Shown here in pieces: positions 1 through 7,606 of a DNA stretch of 38,852 bases. The number at the start of each line of letters is the position of its first letter. The first letter of the stretch is position 1. The DNA comes from Endozoicomonas sp. SESOKO1. GTDB taxonomy: Bacteria > Pseudomonadota > Gammaproteobacteria > Pseudomonadales > Endozoicomonadaceae. The stretch spans positions 1 to 38,852 of the forward strand of contig NZ_JAHHPP010000017.1 of the NCBI RefSeq assembly GCF_024606265.1, written 5' to 3'. A model generated the notes under the pieces. It had not been told where the DNA came from. It saw only the letters and a list, made by a program, of their open reading frames with translations, and did not search any database. The translations under genes were made by a program, and so were the position numbers.

Positions 1-97
1 CCTGCGCGGCCCGGCGCTCCTGTCTTATATCACCGCCTGCGCGGCCCGGCCCGATCAGGCAATGCTTTACGACGGGTTTGGTAAACCTTCCTTCTGA
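1..97 (+). CDS. 3' end of an unidentified reading frame (partial)
   Basis: An open frame enters from the left edge (first full codon at base 2) and ends at a TGA at 95-97, giving about 31 residues that finish GFGKPSF. I do not recognise the protein. The stretch is much richer in GC than what follows and contains a 15-bp direct repeat, CCTGCGCGGCCCGGC, at 1-15 and 36-50 (period 35 bp). It could be the tail of a real gene cut by the window edge, or repeat sequence that happens to be open. A second frame is also open to base 84, so coding status is uncertain. Confidence 0.25.
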   Translation, partial: LRGPALLSYITACAARPDQAMLYDGFGKPSF

Positions 98-133
98 TAA
101 ATAGATTGGTATATAAAACACCCGCTGATGCTG

Positions 134-352
134 GTGTCAGGTGTCTCTGTGCCATCTCTCAATGTCTACTATGCTCATGGCTCATTCAATAAAAACAGGT
201 AGGAGGCTGTCCGAGAATAGCGCCCGTAGCAAGGATGGCAGTCTATTCTCGGACAGCCTCCTAGTACCTATGTCACTGGAAGCCAAGGTAAACGCTCTTG
301 ACTATGCGTTCCATGAAAACAACAAAATTCTTGAAGCTACTCACGGAGTTGT
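134..352 (+). repeat. Degenerate copy 1 of the TGTCAGGTG gene cassette (left part only)
   Basis: Once the 62-bp insertion (MITE plus duplicated TA) is removed, these 157 bases align without gaps to 19251-19407, with roughly nine in ten bases identical. They cover the leader and the first 27 or so codons of the coiled-coil gene. Both copies begin at the same GTGTCAGGTGTC sequence, while the bases further upstream differ (CTG here, AAA in copy 2). That start is therefore a genuine element boundary. Homology stops abruptly after base 352 inside the gene, so the right part, including the right inverted repeat, is missing. Confidence 0.8.
202..261. mobile_element. 60-bp palindromic MITE with TA target duplication
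   Basis: Two perfect 19-bp inverted arms, GGAGGCTGTCCGAGAATAG at 202-220 and its reverse complement at 243-261, enclose a 22-bp centre. TA flanks it on both sides (200-201 and 262-263). The paralogous locus at 19.3 kb lacks these bases and reads straight through at this point, which is direct evidence of insertion. A TA duplication is typical of IS630/Tc1-type and some IS5-type transposases; no cognate transposase is present here. The RNA would form a very stable hairpin in the leader of the broken cassette gene. Confidence 0.82.
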
Positions 353-404
353 TGAACTTGTTTGTAAATCATCAGTCATAAAAGTCATTATTTTACCAAC
401 ATGA
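270..404 (+). pseudogene. Truncated copy of the cassette coiled-coil gene
   Basis: It begins MSLEAKVNALDYAFHENN, nearly identical to the first 27 residues of the intact gene at 19325-19600. After the ...THGVV position the sequence becomes unrelated and stops at 402-404, leaving 44 residues instead of 91. The heptad-like RRFD repeats of the full protein are lost. The 60-bp MITE lies 8 bp upstream of the start codon, between the conserved leader and the gene. A longer frame running from base 141 through the MITE exists, but the paralogue shows that the ATG at 270 is the ancestral start. Confidence 0.75.
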
Positions 405-435
405 AAAGTTCATTTGATTAAGAGGTAATGATGAA

Positions 436-897
436 ATGGCTAACGCAATGACAGTAAACAGTTGTGGGCTATGCCAGATACCAATGGATGTTGGCAATCC
501 GCCAGAGGTTATCAAGTGCGCCCGGGGTCATGCATTTCATAAAAAGTGCGTGGTGGTTCCTCCCTTTATATACCCGAGTTGCCCGGTGGAAAGGTGTGGT
601 GAGCCATTTACCGCTTACACAAAGAGTCTGGGTAATCGGCTGGCCGAATCGTTGCTTATCGATATCGGGTTTAGTGATGGTTACGAGCAGGCAGTGAGGG
701 AATTTGCCAACGAACACGGCATTACTGATGAGTATGCACATGCAGTTCTGACTGAGATTGATTTCTTGAAGATGTGTCTCAAGGAAATACCTGCTACTTT
801 TCTTGATATCCTTTCAAGCCGTTCATTTTGGGTGTTAGTGGGCGCAATATTTGCCTATTATGGTTGGCCAATCCTGAGGGATTATTTTCAGCAATAA
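436..897 (+). CDS. RING-H2-like zinc-finger protein with C-terminal membrane anchor
   Basis: The 153-aa protein has an N-terminal cross-brace pattern: C10-x2-C13, C28-x3-H32-x2-H35-x2-C38, C49-x4-C54. Order and spacing match the RING-H2 class except that the last pair is separated by four residues instead of two. In eukaryotes such domains recruit E2 enzymes as ubiquitin ligases, and several bacterial pathogens use RING or U-box mimics as effectors. A helical middle (about 65-125) is followed by a hydrophobic segment (about 131-148) ending five residues before the C-terminus, giving a tail-anchored layout with no signal peptide. The start is chosen from AGAGG ten bases upstream. Ligase activity and secretion are inference; another treble-clef or binuclear zinc domain is possible. 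Confidence 0.6.
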   Translation: MANAMTVNSCGLCQIPMDVGNPPEVIKCARGHAFHKKCVVVPPFIYPSCPVERCGEPFTAYTKSLGNRLAESLLIDIGFSDGYEQAVREFANEHGITDEYAHAVLTEIDFLKMCLKEIPATFLDILSSRSFWVLVGAIFAYYGWPILRDYFQQ

Positions 898-1002
898 TTC
901 TATTCTGGTGATTCAATGACTGATGAAGAAAATGGAGTTTTAATTCCCGTTCAATAATATCCCTTTTTGTCTCATCTTTGCCTTATTGACCCATTTTACA
1001 TT

Positions 1003-3258
1003 TCACATATTTTTTGACCCATCTTTTGACCCATGGAGGGGAAGCGCCCACAGGGCTTCCGGCAGGGACTGCTGGAGATTGGGAGGACAGTGATTAAGCT
1101 GTTGTTGCAGGAATTCAACCACATCCTGATGGCCCTTTTGCTCAGCGACAGACAGTACATCCGTGTTGTTGTAGGGGTTTGAGTAGCGAATGTTGGCACC
1201 CTGTTGATGCAGGTACTTGACGGTATCCAGATGACCATACTGTGATGCAGTCCAGAGTGCGCTGCCAAGGTTCTGGTATTCCATATTAACGTCAGCCCCC
1301 AGCTCAACAAGATACCTCACCACATCAGTATGGCCTCCCTGGGCCGCTAACCAGAAGGGTTCGGAGATATCAGGCCTGGGGGCAGCACTGAAATGGGTCT
1401 CGAATGCGCCGAGCAGATACTTTATTGCGTTCAGTTGGCCCAGAATGGACGCTTGAGTGATCGGCATTGAAAAGTGTGACGATTCGATACGCTGCAGTAT
1501 TGTTTTTTCTTCAAACAGATATTCCAATACGGGGCAATGCCCCCCCATTGCGGCAGCGCGGAGCAAAGAATGCGCATTAATTGTTGCGGATTTATGAACC
1601 AGACGCCTGACCAGCTCAAGGTCCCCCCGCGATGCCGCCTTGACAATAGGCATATCCTTCCCACTGTTGGCATTGACATCTGCGCCTTTTTCCAGCAGAT
1701 ATTCCACCATCTCCCCAAGCCCTTCCCCCGCTGCTTTATAGATAGGAGTATAAAAGCCTGAAGCGCTGGCATTGACGCTGACGCCCCTGTCAAGCAAATA
1801 TGCCACGGTATCAATACTGCCGGAGCTGGCTGCCCAATAGATTGGCGAATCCAACCCTGTCTTGCCGTCAAGTCTTGCCCCCTTGCTGTGCAGGAATTTG
1901 GCCAGTTCGAGGTGCCCCCGGGCGCAAGCCTGACACAGAGGGGTTTGTTGGCCTGTGCAGTTGGCTTCAATGTCTGCGCCCTTGTCAAGCAGCCATTCCA
2001 CCGCTTCGATGGAGCCACTGCGGGCCGCTGCAGAGATCGGGGAATGGTAACCCTTCTCATTAATGTTGATGGTTACCCTCTTGAGTATGTAATCCATCAT
2101 CACCACTTTGCCACCCTCAGCAGCTTGCCGGAACAGAGTGGCGCTGAGGTTGGGGGTGTTAATATTCAGCTTCAGGCGCTCCAGCAAGAGCTTCAACAGT
2201 TGCACATTGCCAGAATAGGCCGCTGCCTCGATGGGGTGCGGGTTTGTCTGGGAGTAGGTATTACCGCAGTTGGCGTTGATGTCTGCCCCCTGATCAAGCA
2301 GATAGTTGACCATTTGCAGGTTGCCGCTGTGGCAGGCAGCCCAGATCAGGGTATTGTCACCGGTTTCACCATGGCTATTGTTTGCGCCTCGTTCAAGCAG
2401 TGACCTGACCAGCTCGAAATTGCCGTTGATCGCTGCGGCATAAACCGGGGTAAGCGGGCCGGTACTGTGGTTATCAATGTCCTCGCCCAGATTGAGCAGA
2501 TACTCTATAACCCTGGACAACCCCATTCTGGCGGCTTGTTGAATCGGGGCGCCCATGCCCGGGCAACCGATTTGCAGGTACGCACCGTTCTTTTCCAGAA
2601 ACTCCACTATATACTGATGACCAGCATGAATGGCCCAGTACAATGGTGATTTAGCACCTGTGGCACTGCCAGCTTGTATATCTGCATTATATTGCAGCAG
2701 AACCCTGACAATCTCCTGATGCCCGGAAGCAGCCGCTATTGTCAGAGGTGCATAGCGAGGGTCACTGGCATCAGGGAGTGCCCCCTCGGCCAGCAGAAGT
2801 TTTACCATTTCAAGATCGCCAGCCCTGGTTGCCAGCCAGAGTGGGGTGCACGGCAATCCCCGCGCAACACTCTTGGCCAGGTAGGCGACAGTGGAGGGAG
2901 CTACCCCGCTGATGTTGACAGATTGTTGATGTAATCTTGAAATCTGTCCGGAGAGGTTGCAATTAACATCGGCACCTTGTTGAAGCAATGCTGAAATGGT
3001 GCGTACTTCTCCATTCAGGACTCCAGAGATAAATTGGCATTGCCAGTTTTTCGGCAAGGGCCTTGGGTTATAATGCCCTGATGATGCGATGGTTCTTGCC
3101 GTCAGGGCAGTGGAAGGTGCAGGGCTTTGGGCAAGGGAAGTCTTTTTTGGCAAGGCAGGAAGAACAGGAGCTGATGACTTATCTGTGGCATCAAGGCCAG
3201 ATCGAGCTGCACCGGTGAATGTGCTCTGGCCATTACTATTGGAAACTGCACCATACAT
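1003..3258 (-). CDS. Large ankyrin-repeat protein
   Basis: The 751-aa protein has about 19 consecutive ankyrin repeats of roughly 33 residues from about residue 77 to 730. They show the TPLxxAAxxGHxEIVxxLLxxGADINA signature in pieces such as GHQEIVRVLLQYNADI and GDLELVRRL. The first 75 residues are low-complexity and rich in Ser, Ala and Pro; there is no signal peptide or membrane segment. Ankyrin arrays mediate protein-protein binding and are abundant in host-associated bacteria, often as secreted effectors. The second repeat is preceded by a longer insertion (about 100-135). No partner gene or secretion signal is evident. The start ATG has only a weak ribosome site. Confidence 0.93.
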   Translation of the reverse strand: MYGAVSNSNGQSTFTGAARSGLDATDKSSAPVLPALPKKTSLAQSPAPSTALTARTIASSGHYNPRPLPKNWQCQFISGVLNGEVRTISALLQQGADVNCNLSGQISRLHQQSVNISGVAPSTVAYLAKSVARGLPCTPLWLATRAGDLEMVKLLLAEGALPDASDPRYAPLTIAAASGHQEIVRVLLQYNADIQAGSATGAKSPLYWAIHAGHQYIVEFLEKNGAYLQIGCPGMGAPIQQAARMGLSRVIEYLLNLGEDIDNHSTGPLTPVYAAAINGNFELVRSLLERGANNSHGETGDNTLIWAACHSGNLQMVNYLLDQGADINANCGNTYSQTNPHPIEAAAYSGNVQLLKLLLERLKLNINTPNLSATLFRQAAEGGKVVMMDYILKRVTININEKGYHSPISAAARSGSIEAVEWLLDKGADIEANCTGQQTPLCQACARGHLELAKFLHSKGARLDGKTGLDSPIYWAASSGSIDTVAYLLDRGVSVNASASGFYTPIYKAAGEGLGEMVEYLLEKGADVNANSGKDMPIVKAASRGDLELVRRLVHKSATINAHSLLRAAAMGGHCPVLEYLFEEKTILQRIESSHFSMPITQASILGQLNAIKYLLGAFETHFSAAPRPDISEPFWLAAQGGHTDVVRYLVELGADVNMEYQNLGSALWTASQYGHLDTVKYLHQQGANIRYSNPYNNTDVLSVAEQKGHQDVVEFLQQQLNHCPPNLQQSLPEALWALPLHGSKDGSKNM

Positions 3259-3384
3259 TTTGATATTCCAATTCAGTTTTCGATCATTTTCTATGACATT
3301 TATTCCCGCTTTTTTATCCCTCGGATGCTTATTTTTATCATGCTGACGACTATCACAGTTTATCAGTGATTCCCGATCAACTGA

Positions 3385-3531
3385 TTGGGATCATTAATAT
3401 CCAGAGAGCTGGAAGATATCAATAAAAAGTTTGCAGCCTTGAATGAAAAATTCGGTGTAGAATCTCACAATTTTGGTGGAGGGTTGTTGGCAAGGGAACG
3501 CAAAGTCGACTTTCCTGTCCTGTTTTCTTGA
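3385..3531 (+). other. Possible gene remnant in the 330-bp gap
   Basis: In the gap between the ankyrin gene and the next gene a 48-codon frame (TTG at 3385, TGA at 3529-3531) reads with protein-like composition, including ELEDINKKFAALNEKFG, which looks like amphipathic helix. It has no good start codon or ribosome site. It may be the tail of a decayed gene, or chance. Nothing else was recognised in 3259-3588. Confidence 0.2.
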
Positions 3532-3588
3532 AAGAGTGCTAATCTGCCAACTGATGGTCTACACACTACTTGATTAAACAGGCGAAAA

Positions 3589-3933
3589 ATGAAGTTTATT
3601 AACCGTTGTGTCATTACCTTGAAGCCAAAAACAGAGTTCATCGATTGGGTAGAAAGTCTGGATGTCGAGCTGCCAGAGGCGTGGGACCTTGAAGGTGGTG
3701 CCTACCTTTTTGACGAGCATGAGTCTGAACAGGGTCTGGTCGATGGTATCAGTGATCAAGCGCGCTCCATACTGGAGAATGAGTTCTCTGTGTGGACTGA
3801 GGATGAAGACCAGTGGCCCGGGCCGAGAGACTTTGCCACGCTGAAGCAACTGTTTACCCTGCATATTGCGGTTGCCGGTTTTGATCTGGGCAAGGAGCCG
3901 TTGCTCAGGGCTGATGTTGCTGACCTGCTTTGA
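3589..3933 (+). CDS. Small acidic conserved-type protein of unknown function
   Basis: The 114-aa acidic protein begins MKFINRCVITLKPKTEFIDW. It is rich in Asp and Glu, with Trp residues spread along the chain (DWVESLD, PEAWDLEGG, FSVWTEDEDQWPGP), and has no signal peptide or membrane segment. The general look resembles uncharacterised cytoplasmic proteins of gammaproteobacteria, but I cannot name a family. AGG lies about six bases upstream of the ATG. It converges with the minus-strand gene at 3958, leaving only 24 bp. Codon use and frame length make it a likely real gene. Confidence 0.7.
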   Translation: MKFINRCVITLKPKTEFIDWVESLDVELPEAWDLEGGAYLFDEHESEQGLVDGISDQARSILENEFSVWTEDEDQWPGPRDFATLKQLFTLHIAVAGFDLGKEPLLRADVADLL

Positions 3934-3957
3934 AGCCAGGCGGCGATTAATTTATTT

Positions 3958-4833
3958 TCAAACATCATTAGCAGGGGCGGGGCAGGGCAGTGACCAGTGG
4001 CTGTGTCGGCATAACCACTGGCCTTCATGTTCCTGAAGTATGTAGGTTACCCGCAGTGGCGAGGCACTGATTTTTTCACCGGTGATCTGATCCAGACAGG
4101 ACGATTCAGCATAGGCACAGAGACAGACCAGAGATTGATCCTGAAAGGCTACCGGGTGATGGTATTTAAGCAATGGATTGGCGTACTTTTCAGCAAGAGC
4201 ATGAAGATGCCGGGTATATTGCCGGGTTCCACGAAGCTCGCTGTTTCCCTGAATCGGAAAATAAACCCTGCTCTGACTTGGGTGCTGAAGAGACTCAAGC
4301 CCGGACATATCAACGGATTCAATGTAATTGACCCGCTTGTTCAGTGCGTCAAGAAATGGGGCGATGCTGATAGAGTCCAGCCGTACAGAGTGATCCGTCA
4401 GTTCTGGTTGAGGTCTTCCGGGAACAGGGGTAACCGGGAATGGCATTGCCTCCGGCCAGGCTTTGCTGAGATGACTATGACGGATCCTGAGCTTGCCCTG
4501 ATGTTCAACAAGGTAAAATGTTAGCCGCAAATTCTTGTCTTTCAGCCTTAAACCACTCTTGAATTGAATGTTACGTTTGAAACGGCAGGCGACCATCATG
4601 GCTTTGCCATTGCCAAAGCTATCTAATGGTTCCAGTTGAATATCGACGGAGTCCCGTTCCTGAAAGTATCGCCCTGACCGCTTATACAGATCAGCCAGAC
4701 AATGGTAATTGTCACTTTCGGTGATACCCCAGCCTGTGAAGTCGTCAGGCATATTCAATTCCAGAACCTGATCTTCATTACCATTGAGCAGGCAGTCCCT
4801 GAATTCATTGAGAAAATTAACAACTAATGACAT
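3958..4833 (-). CDS. Protein with two tandem NTF2/SnoaL-like halves
   Basis: The 291-aa protein is built from two similar halves. Each ends with the same strand pattern: LRLTFYLVEHQGKLRIRHSH (about residues 102-121) and LRVTYILQEHEGQWLCRHSH near the C-terminus. Each half begins with helices and continues with strands, as in the NTF2/SnoaL-like cone fold used for small-molecule binding or as an association domain. There is no signal peptide. The internal repeat is visible directly; the fold assignment is inference from the ending (R)HSH motif and size. Function is unknown. The start ATG lies after a weak ribosome site, and the gene runs toward the small gene at 3589. Confidence 0.6.
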   Translation of the reverse strand: MSLVVNFLNEFRDCLLNGNEDQVLELNMPDDFTGWGITESDNYHCLADLYKRSGRYFQERDSVDIQLEPLDSFGNGKAMMVACRFKRNIQFKSGLRLKDKNLRLTFYLVEHQGKLRIRHSHLSKAWPEAMPFPVTPVPGRPQPELTDHSVRLDSISIAPFLDALNKRVNYIESVDMSGLESLQHPSQSRVYFPIQGNSELRGTRQYTRHLHALAEKYANPLLKYHHPVAFQDQSLVCLCAYAESSCLDQITGEKISASPLRVTYILQEHEGQWLCRHSHWSLPCPAPANDV

Positions 4834-5031
4834 AGCTCTGCACTTGATATGGCTAAGAGGATTTAGTTTAGACCAGAGAAATAAAAGTGTCTGACAGACA
4901 GTGTGAGATATACCGGAACGGGAGGGTATGGTTGTGATCAGGAATTAACACAACCTTATATTTTAATAAGGATATTTTAACAGGGAAAATTAACTTTCCC
5001 TTCATCAATGGATTTGATCTTCGAAAGCCTT

Positions 5032-5079
5032 TAAGTAGCTAACCCTATGAAATATTGATTTCATAGGGTTAGCTACTTA
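5032..5079. repeat. REP-like palindrome, copy A
   Basis: A perfect inverted repeat of 22 bp (5032-5053 and 5058-5079) has a 4-base loop. Its right arm, CATAGGGTTAGCTACTTA, matches 15 of 18 bases in the right arm of the palindrome at 33533-33583 (CATATGGTTAGCCGCTTA), so this is a dispersed palindromic family. It ends 33 bp before the truC start codon and would put a strong hairpin into a leader transcript. A shorter stem (4982-4988 with 4995-5001) lies just upstream. The rest of 4834-5031 shows only a short palindrome, TGTCTGACAGACA, at 4888-4900. Confidence 0.75.
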
Positions 5080-5112
5080 CTCTTGGAGATTTTTTTGGGT
5101 TGGACAAAAGGC

Positions 5113-5865
5113 ATGATCAAAGCGCCTGCAGAACACCTTGATATTATCTATCAGGACCCGTGGCTGGTGGCTATCAATAAACCCTCCGGTTTGCTGGTGC
5201 ACCGATCCATGATTGATCGTCATGAGACCCGCTTCGCCATTCAGCTATTGAGGGATCAGATCGGTCAACCTGTGTTTCCCCTTCATCGACTGGATAAACC
5301 GACGTCCGGAGTGCTTGTTTTTGCCCTGTCGTCCGACGTTGCCAGACTGGCAGGTGAGCAGTTTAAGGAAGGCCAGATCCGTAAAATCTATCATGCCATT
5401 GTCAGGGGCTATACACCTGAGTCTGGTGTGATTGACCATCCGTTGAAGGAGAAGCTGGATAAAATAGCCGATCGCAAAGTGCGTCAGGATAAACCTGCCC
5501 AGGAAGCGATAACCGAATATCATCGGCTGGCAACGGTTGAACTGCCAATAGCGATTGACCGATACCCCTGCAGCCGGTATTCGCTGGTGGAGGCAAAGCC
5601 CGGAACCGGTCGCAAGCACCAGGTTCGTCGGCATATGAAGCATATCTCCCACCCCATTATTGGTGATGCCAAGCACGGGAAGGGAAACCATAACCGGTAT
5701 TTTGCAGAGCACTTTGAAGCTGACCGATTGCTGCTGCATTGCTCCAAAATGGCAATGGATCACCCTGTTACCGGGAAGCCCATTACTTTTTATGCTCCTA
5801 TGGATACTGTGTTTGATCAACTGTTGGAGCGATTTGGCTGGACAATGTCACGCCCCGGTGAATAA
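5113..5865 (+). CDS. truC: tRNA pseudouridine synthase C
   Basis: This RluA-family enzyme converts uridine 65 of tRNA to pseudouridine. The catalytic motif II is clear (HRLDKPTSG, with the nucleophilic Asp) and is followed by the conserved FxxxxxxKxYxAxVRG strand (QIRKIYHAIVRGY). The C-terminal part has the GRKHQVRRHMKH motif and the DAKHGKGNHNRYF insertion characteristic of TruC. The ATG at 5113 is preferred (250 aa); an in-frame TTG at 5083 would add ten residues but sits against the REP-like hairpin without a ribosome site. The lipoprotein gene follows 31 bp downstream. Confidence 0.93.
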   Translation: MIKAPAEHLDIIYQDPWLVAINKPSGLLVHRSMIDRHETRFAIQLLRDQIGQPVFPLHRLDKPTSGVLVFALSSDVARLAGEQFKEGQIRKIYHAIVRGYTPESGVIDHPLKEKLDKIADRKVRQDKPAQEAITEYHRLATVELPIAIDRYPCSRYSLVEAKPGTGRKHQVRRHMKHISHPIIGDAKHGKGNHNRYFAEHFEADRLLLHCSKMAMDHPVTGKPITFYAPMDTVFDQLLERFGWTMSRPGE

Positions 5866-5896
5866 ATACTATTTTTTACCGGATTGAGGTATTTCA

Positions 5897-6331
5897 ATGA
5901 AAAAAATCATTTCTGGAATGCTGGTTTCACTGGCAATGTTGCTGGCTGGCTGTGCCGCCACTCAGGAGTCACAGGATGTTAATGGACAAAGCCCGGAAAT
6001 AGCCGTAACCCGTCAGTTTACCGGTTCAACCATGACTCCTGACCCCGTGATGCTGCAGGTGATGGCACTGAGCAAAGCCGGAGTCCTGAAAGATGTTCGC
6101 ATGACGCGCTCCATTCCTGCCCAGATCACGGCAACCGGGCCTGAGAATGTGCTGGCTTGCCTCTCTTTTGAGGGAAGCCGTTGGCTGGAAGAGCATCAGG
6201 AGTGTGAGTTCATGGCAGAAGAAACCTGTACGGAGCTGGGTGGGGAATTTAACCCTTGTGCCTCATCCTGCCGAAATGACCCGGACGCCATGGTCTGTAA
6301 TTTGATGTGTGTACAAGTCTGTAAGTTTTAA
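5897..6331 (+). CDS. Cysteine-rich lipoprotein
   Basis: The 144-aa protein has a lipoprotein signal peptide: MKKIISG, a hydrophobic stretch, and the lipobox LAGC with Cys19 as the lipidated residue. The C-terminal third is dense in Cys, including CTELGGEFNPCASSC and VCNLMCVQVC, with at least nine cysteines that could form disulfides in the periplasm. I cannot assign a function; the tail resembles small disulfide-knot domains of exported bacterial proteins. A good ribosome site (GAGGT, six bases upstream) supports the start. It is followed after 11 bases by the Fic gene, so the two are probably cotranscribed. Confidence 0.8.
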   Translation: MKKIISGMLVSLAMLLAGCAATQESQDVNGQSPEIAVTRQFTGSTMTPDPVMLQVMALSKAGVLKDVRMTRSIPAQITATGPENVLACLSFEGSRWLEEHQECEFMAEETCTELGGEFNPCASSCRNDPDAMVCNLMCVQVCKF

Positions 6332-6342
6332 TCTAATTGCGT

Positions 6343-7395
6343 ATGAAAACACTTCAGCATCTAACCGGTTATGCCTTCAGCAGTTATCAGCTGGGTCTTT
6401 TTCGGCAACTGGGAGAATTCAGAGGCCGTCAACTGGTGACCATCCGTCAACAACCGGAGGTCCTGGATACGCTCCGTCAGGTTGCGGTACTGGAATCTGT
6501 GGAATACAGCAGCCGTCTGGATGGCATTGTCGTTTCCAGAGAGCTGGTCCGTACACTGGTACACAAGGAATACCGTCCGACCGCGCCGGTTGAGAGGCAG
6601 GTTGCTGGCTATCGGGATGGCCTGGAGATTGTGGTTGAGCCAGGCGAACACATGACCTTGTCGGTCAGCCTTATCCGGCAGCTGCACGCCATGTTATATG
6701 CCCATGTGCCCCACGAAGGAGGACGCTGGCGGGTTACCAATAAAGAGATTGTTGAGCGGGACAGCAAAGGCCAGAGAATCGGTGTTCTGTATCGAACCAT
6801 GCCAGCCACAGCGGTTGCCGACGCAATGGATGAATTGGTGGCGTATTATCATGAGGGGCTTCAGCACCAGGTTGAGCCTCTGTTACTGATACCAGCGGTA
6901 GTACTGGATTTTCTCTGTATTCACCCTTTCAGCGATGGCAATGCCCGAATAGCCTGGTTGATGATGGCGATGATGCTGGCACTTAATGGCTATCAGGTCG
7001 CTCAGCTGATTAGTCTTGAGCGGGTTCTGGTCCGGCATGAGCAGGCCTATAAAAGAGCGTTACAGCTGAGTGTAAAAGGCTGGCATGAAGGGCAGCACAA
7101 CCCGATGCCGTGGATTGATTTTTTCCTGAATACCCTGATCCGTGCTTACGATGAGCTGGAAGATAAAATTCATACCCTGCAGTGGCAGGGCAGTCGCGCG
7201 CCCAAATCACAGCTGGTAAGAATGGCTGTTGAGCAGACCCGTCATGCTTTTTCCATTGCGGATATTTGCCTGCAAATACCGACAGTCAGCCGGGAACTGG
7301 TCAAAAAAGTGGTTCAGCAGATGCGTGCGGAAGGCTTGCTGGAACCGGTCGGCAGAGGGCGTGGTGCCCAGTGGCAAAAGCCCAGGGTTGCATAA
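6343..7395 (+). CDS. Fic-domain protein with C-terminal winged-helix-like region
   Basis: The Fic motif HPFSDGNAR is at residues 194-202 of the 350-aa protein. His194 is the expected catalytic base and DGN(A/G)R the phosphate-binding loop, so AMP transfer (or another NMP or phosphate transfer) to a hydroxyl side chain is expected. An N-terminal segment SSRLDG (56-61) corresponds to the self-inhibition helix (S/T)xxxE(G/N) of class II Fic proteins, but the Glu is Asp60. The C-terminal 70 residues look like a winged helix (SIADICLQIPTVSRELVKKV), as in many Fic regulators or toxins. An in-frame TTG at 6337 is possible; ATG 6343 is preferred. No separate antitoxin gene is seen. Confidence 0.9.
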   Translation: MKTLQHLTGYAFSSYQLGLFRQLGEFRGRQLVTIRQQPEVLDTLRQVAVLESVEYSSRLDGIVVSRELVRTLVHKEYRPTAPVERQVAGYRDGLEIVVEPGEHMTLSVSLIRQLHAMLYAHVPHEGGRWRVTNKEIVERDSKGQRIGVLYRTMPATAVADAMDELVAYYHEGLQHQVEPLLLIPAVVLDFLCIHPFSDGNARIAWLMMAMMLALNGYQVAQLISLERVLVRHEQAYKRALQLSVKGWHEGQHNPMPWIDFFLNTLIRAYDELEDKIHTLQWQGSRAPKSQLVRMAVEQTRHAFSIADICLQIPTVSRELVKKVVQQMRAEGLLEPVGRGRGAQWQKPRVA

Positions 7396-7606
7396 AGTCC
7401 TCAGACCATTTCGTTGCTCCCGAAAGGATTTTTTCTTCGTCCACGGCTAAGATGACTTTGGCTCTGGGAGCCGAGGGCTGAGTGCTCTGTCCATGACCAG
7501 GCTTATGTTATGCTCTGGTCTGCAACCCGGTATTGCCAATTTGGCGAAACAAGCGTTGACGGCACTGAAAAACAAAATTTTTTCAATCTATTAGCTGTGA
7601 AATACG

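Noticed and set aside
141-404. 87-codon frame through the MITE as a gene
   Set aside because: The paralogous locus shows that the ancestral start is the ATG at 270 and the first part is leader plus inserted MITE.
1888-2403. Plus-strand 171-codon frame inside the ankyrin gene
   Set aside because: It is antisense to clear ankyrin repeats, with no independent motif.
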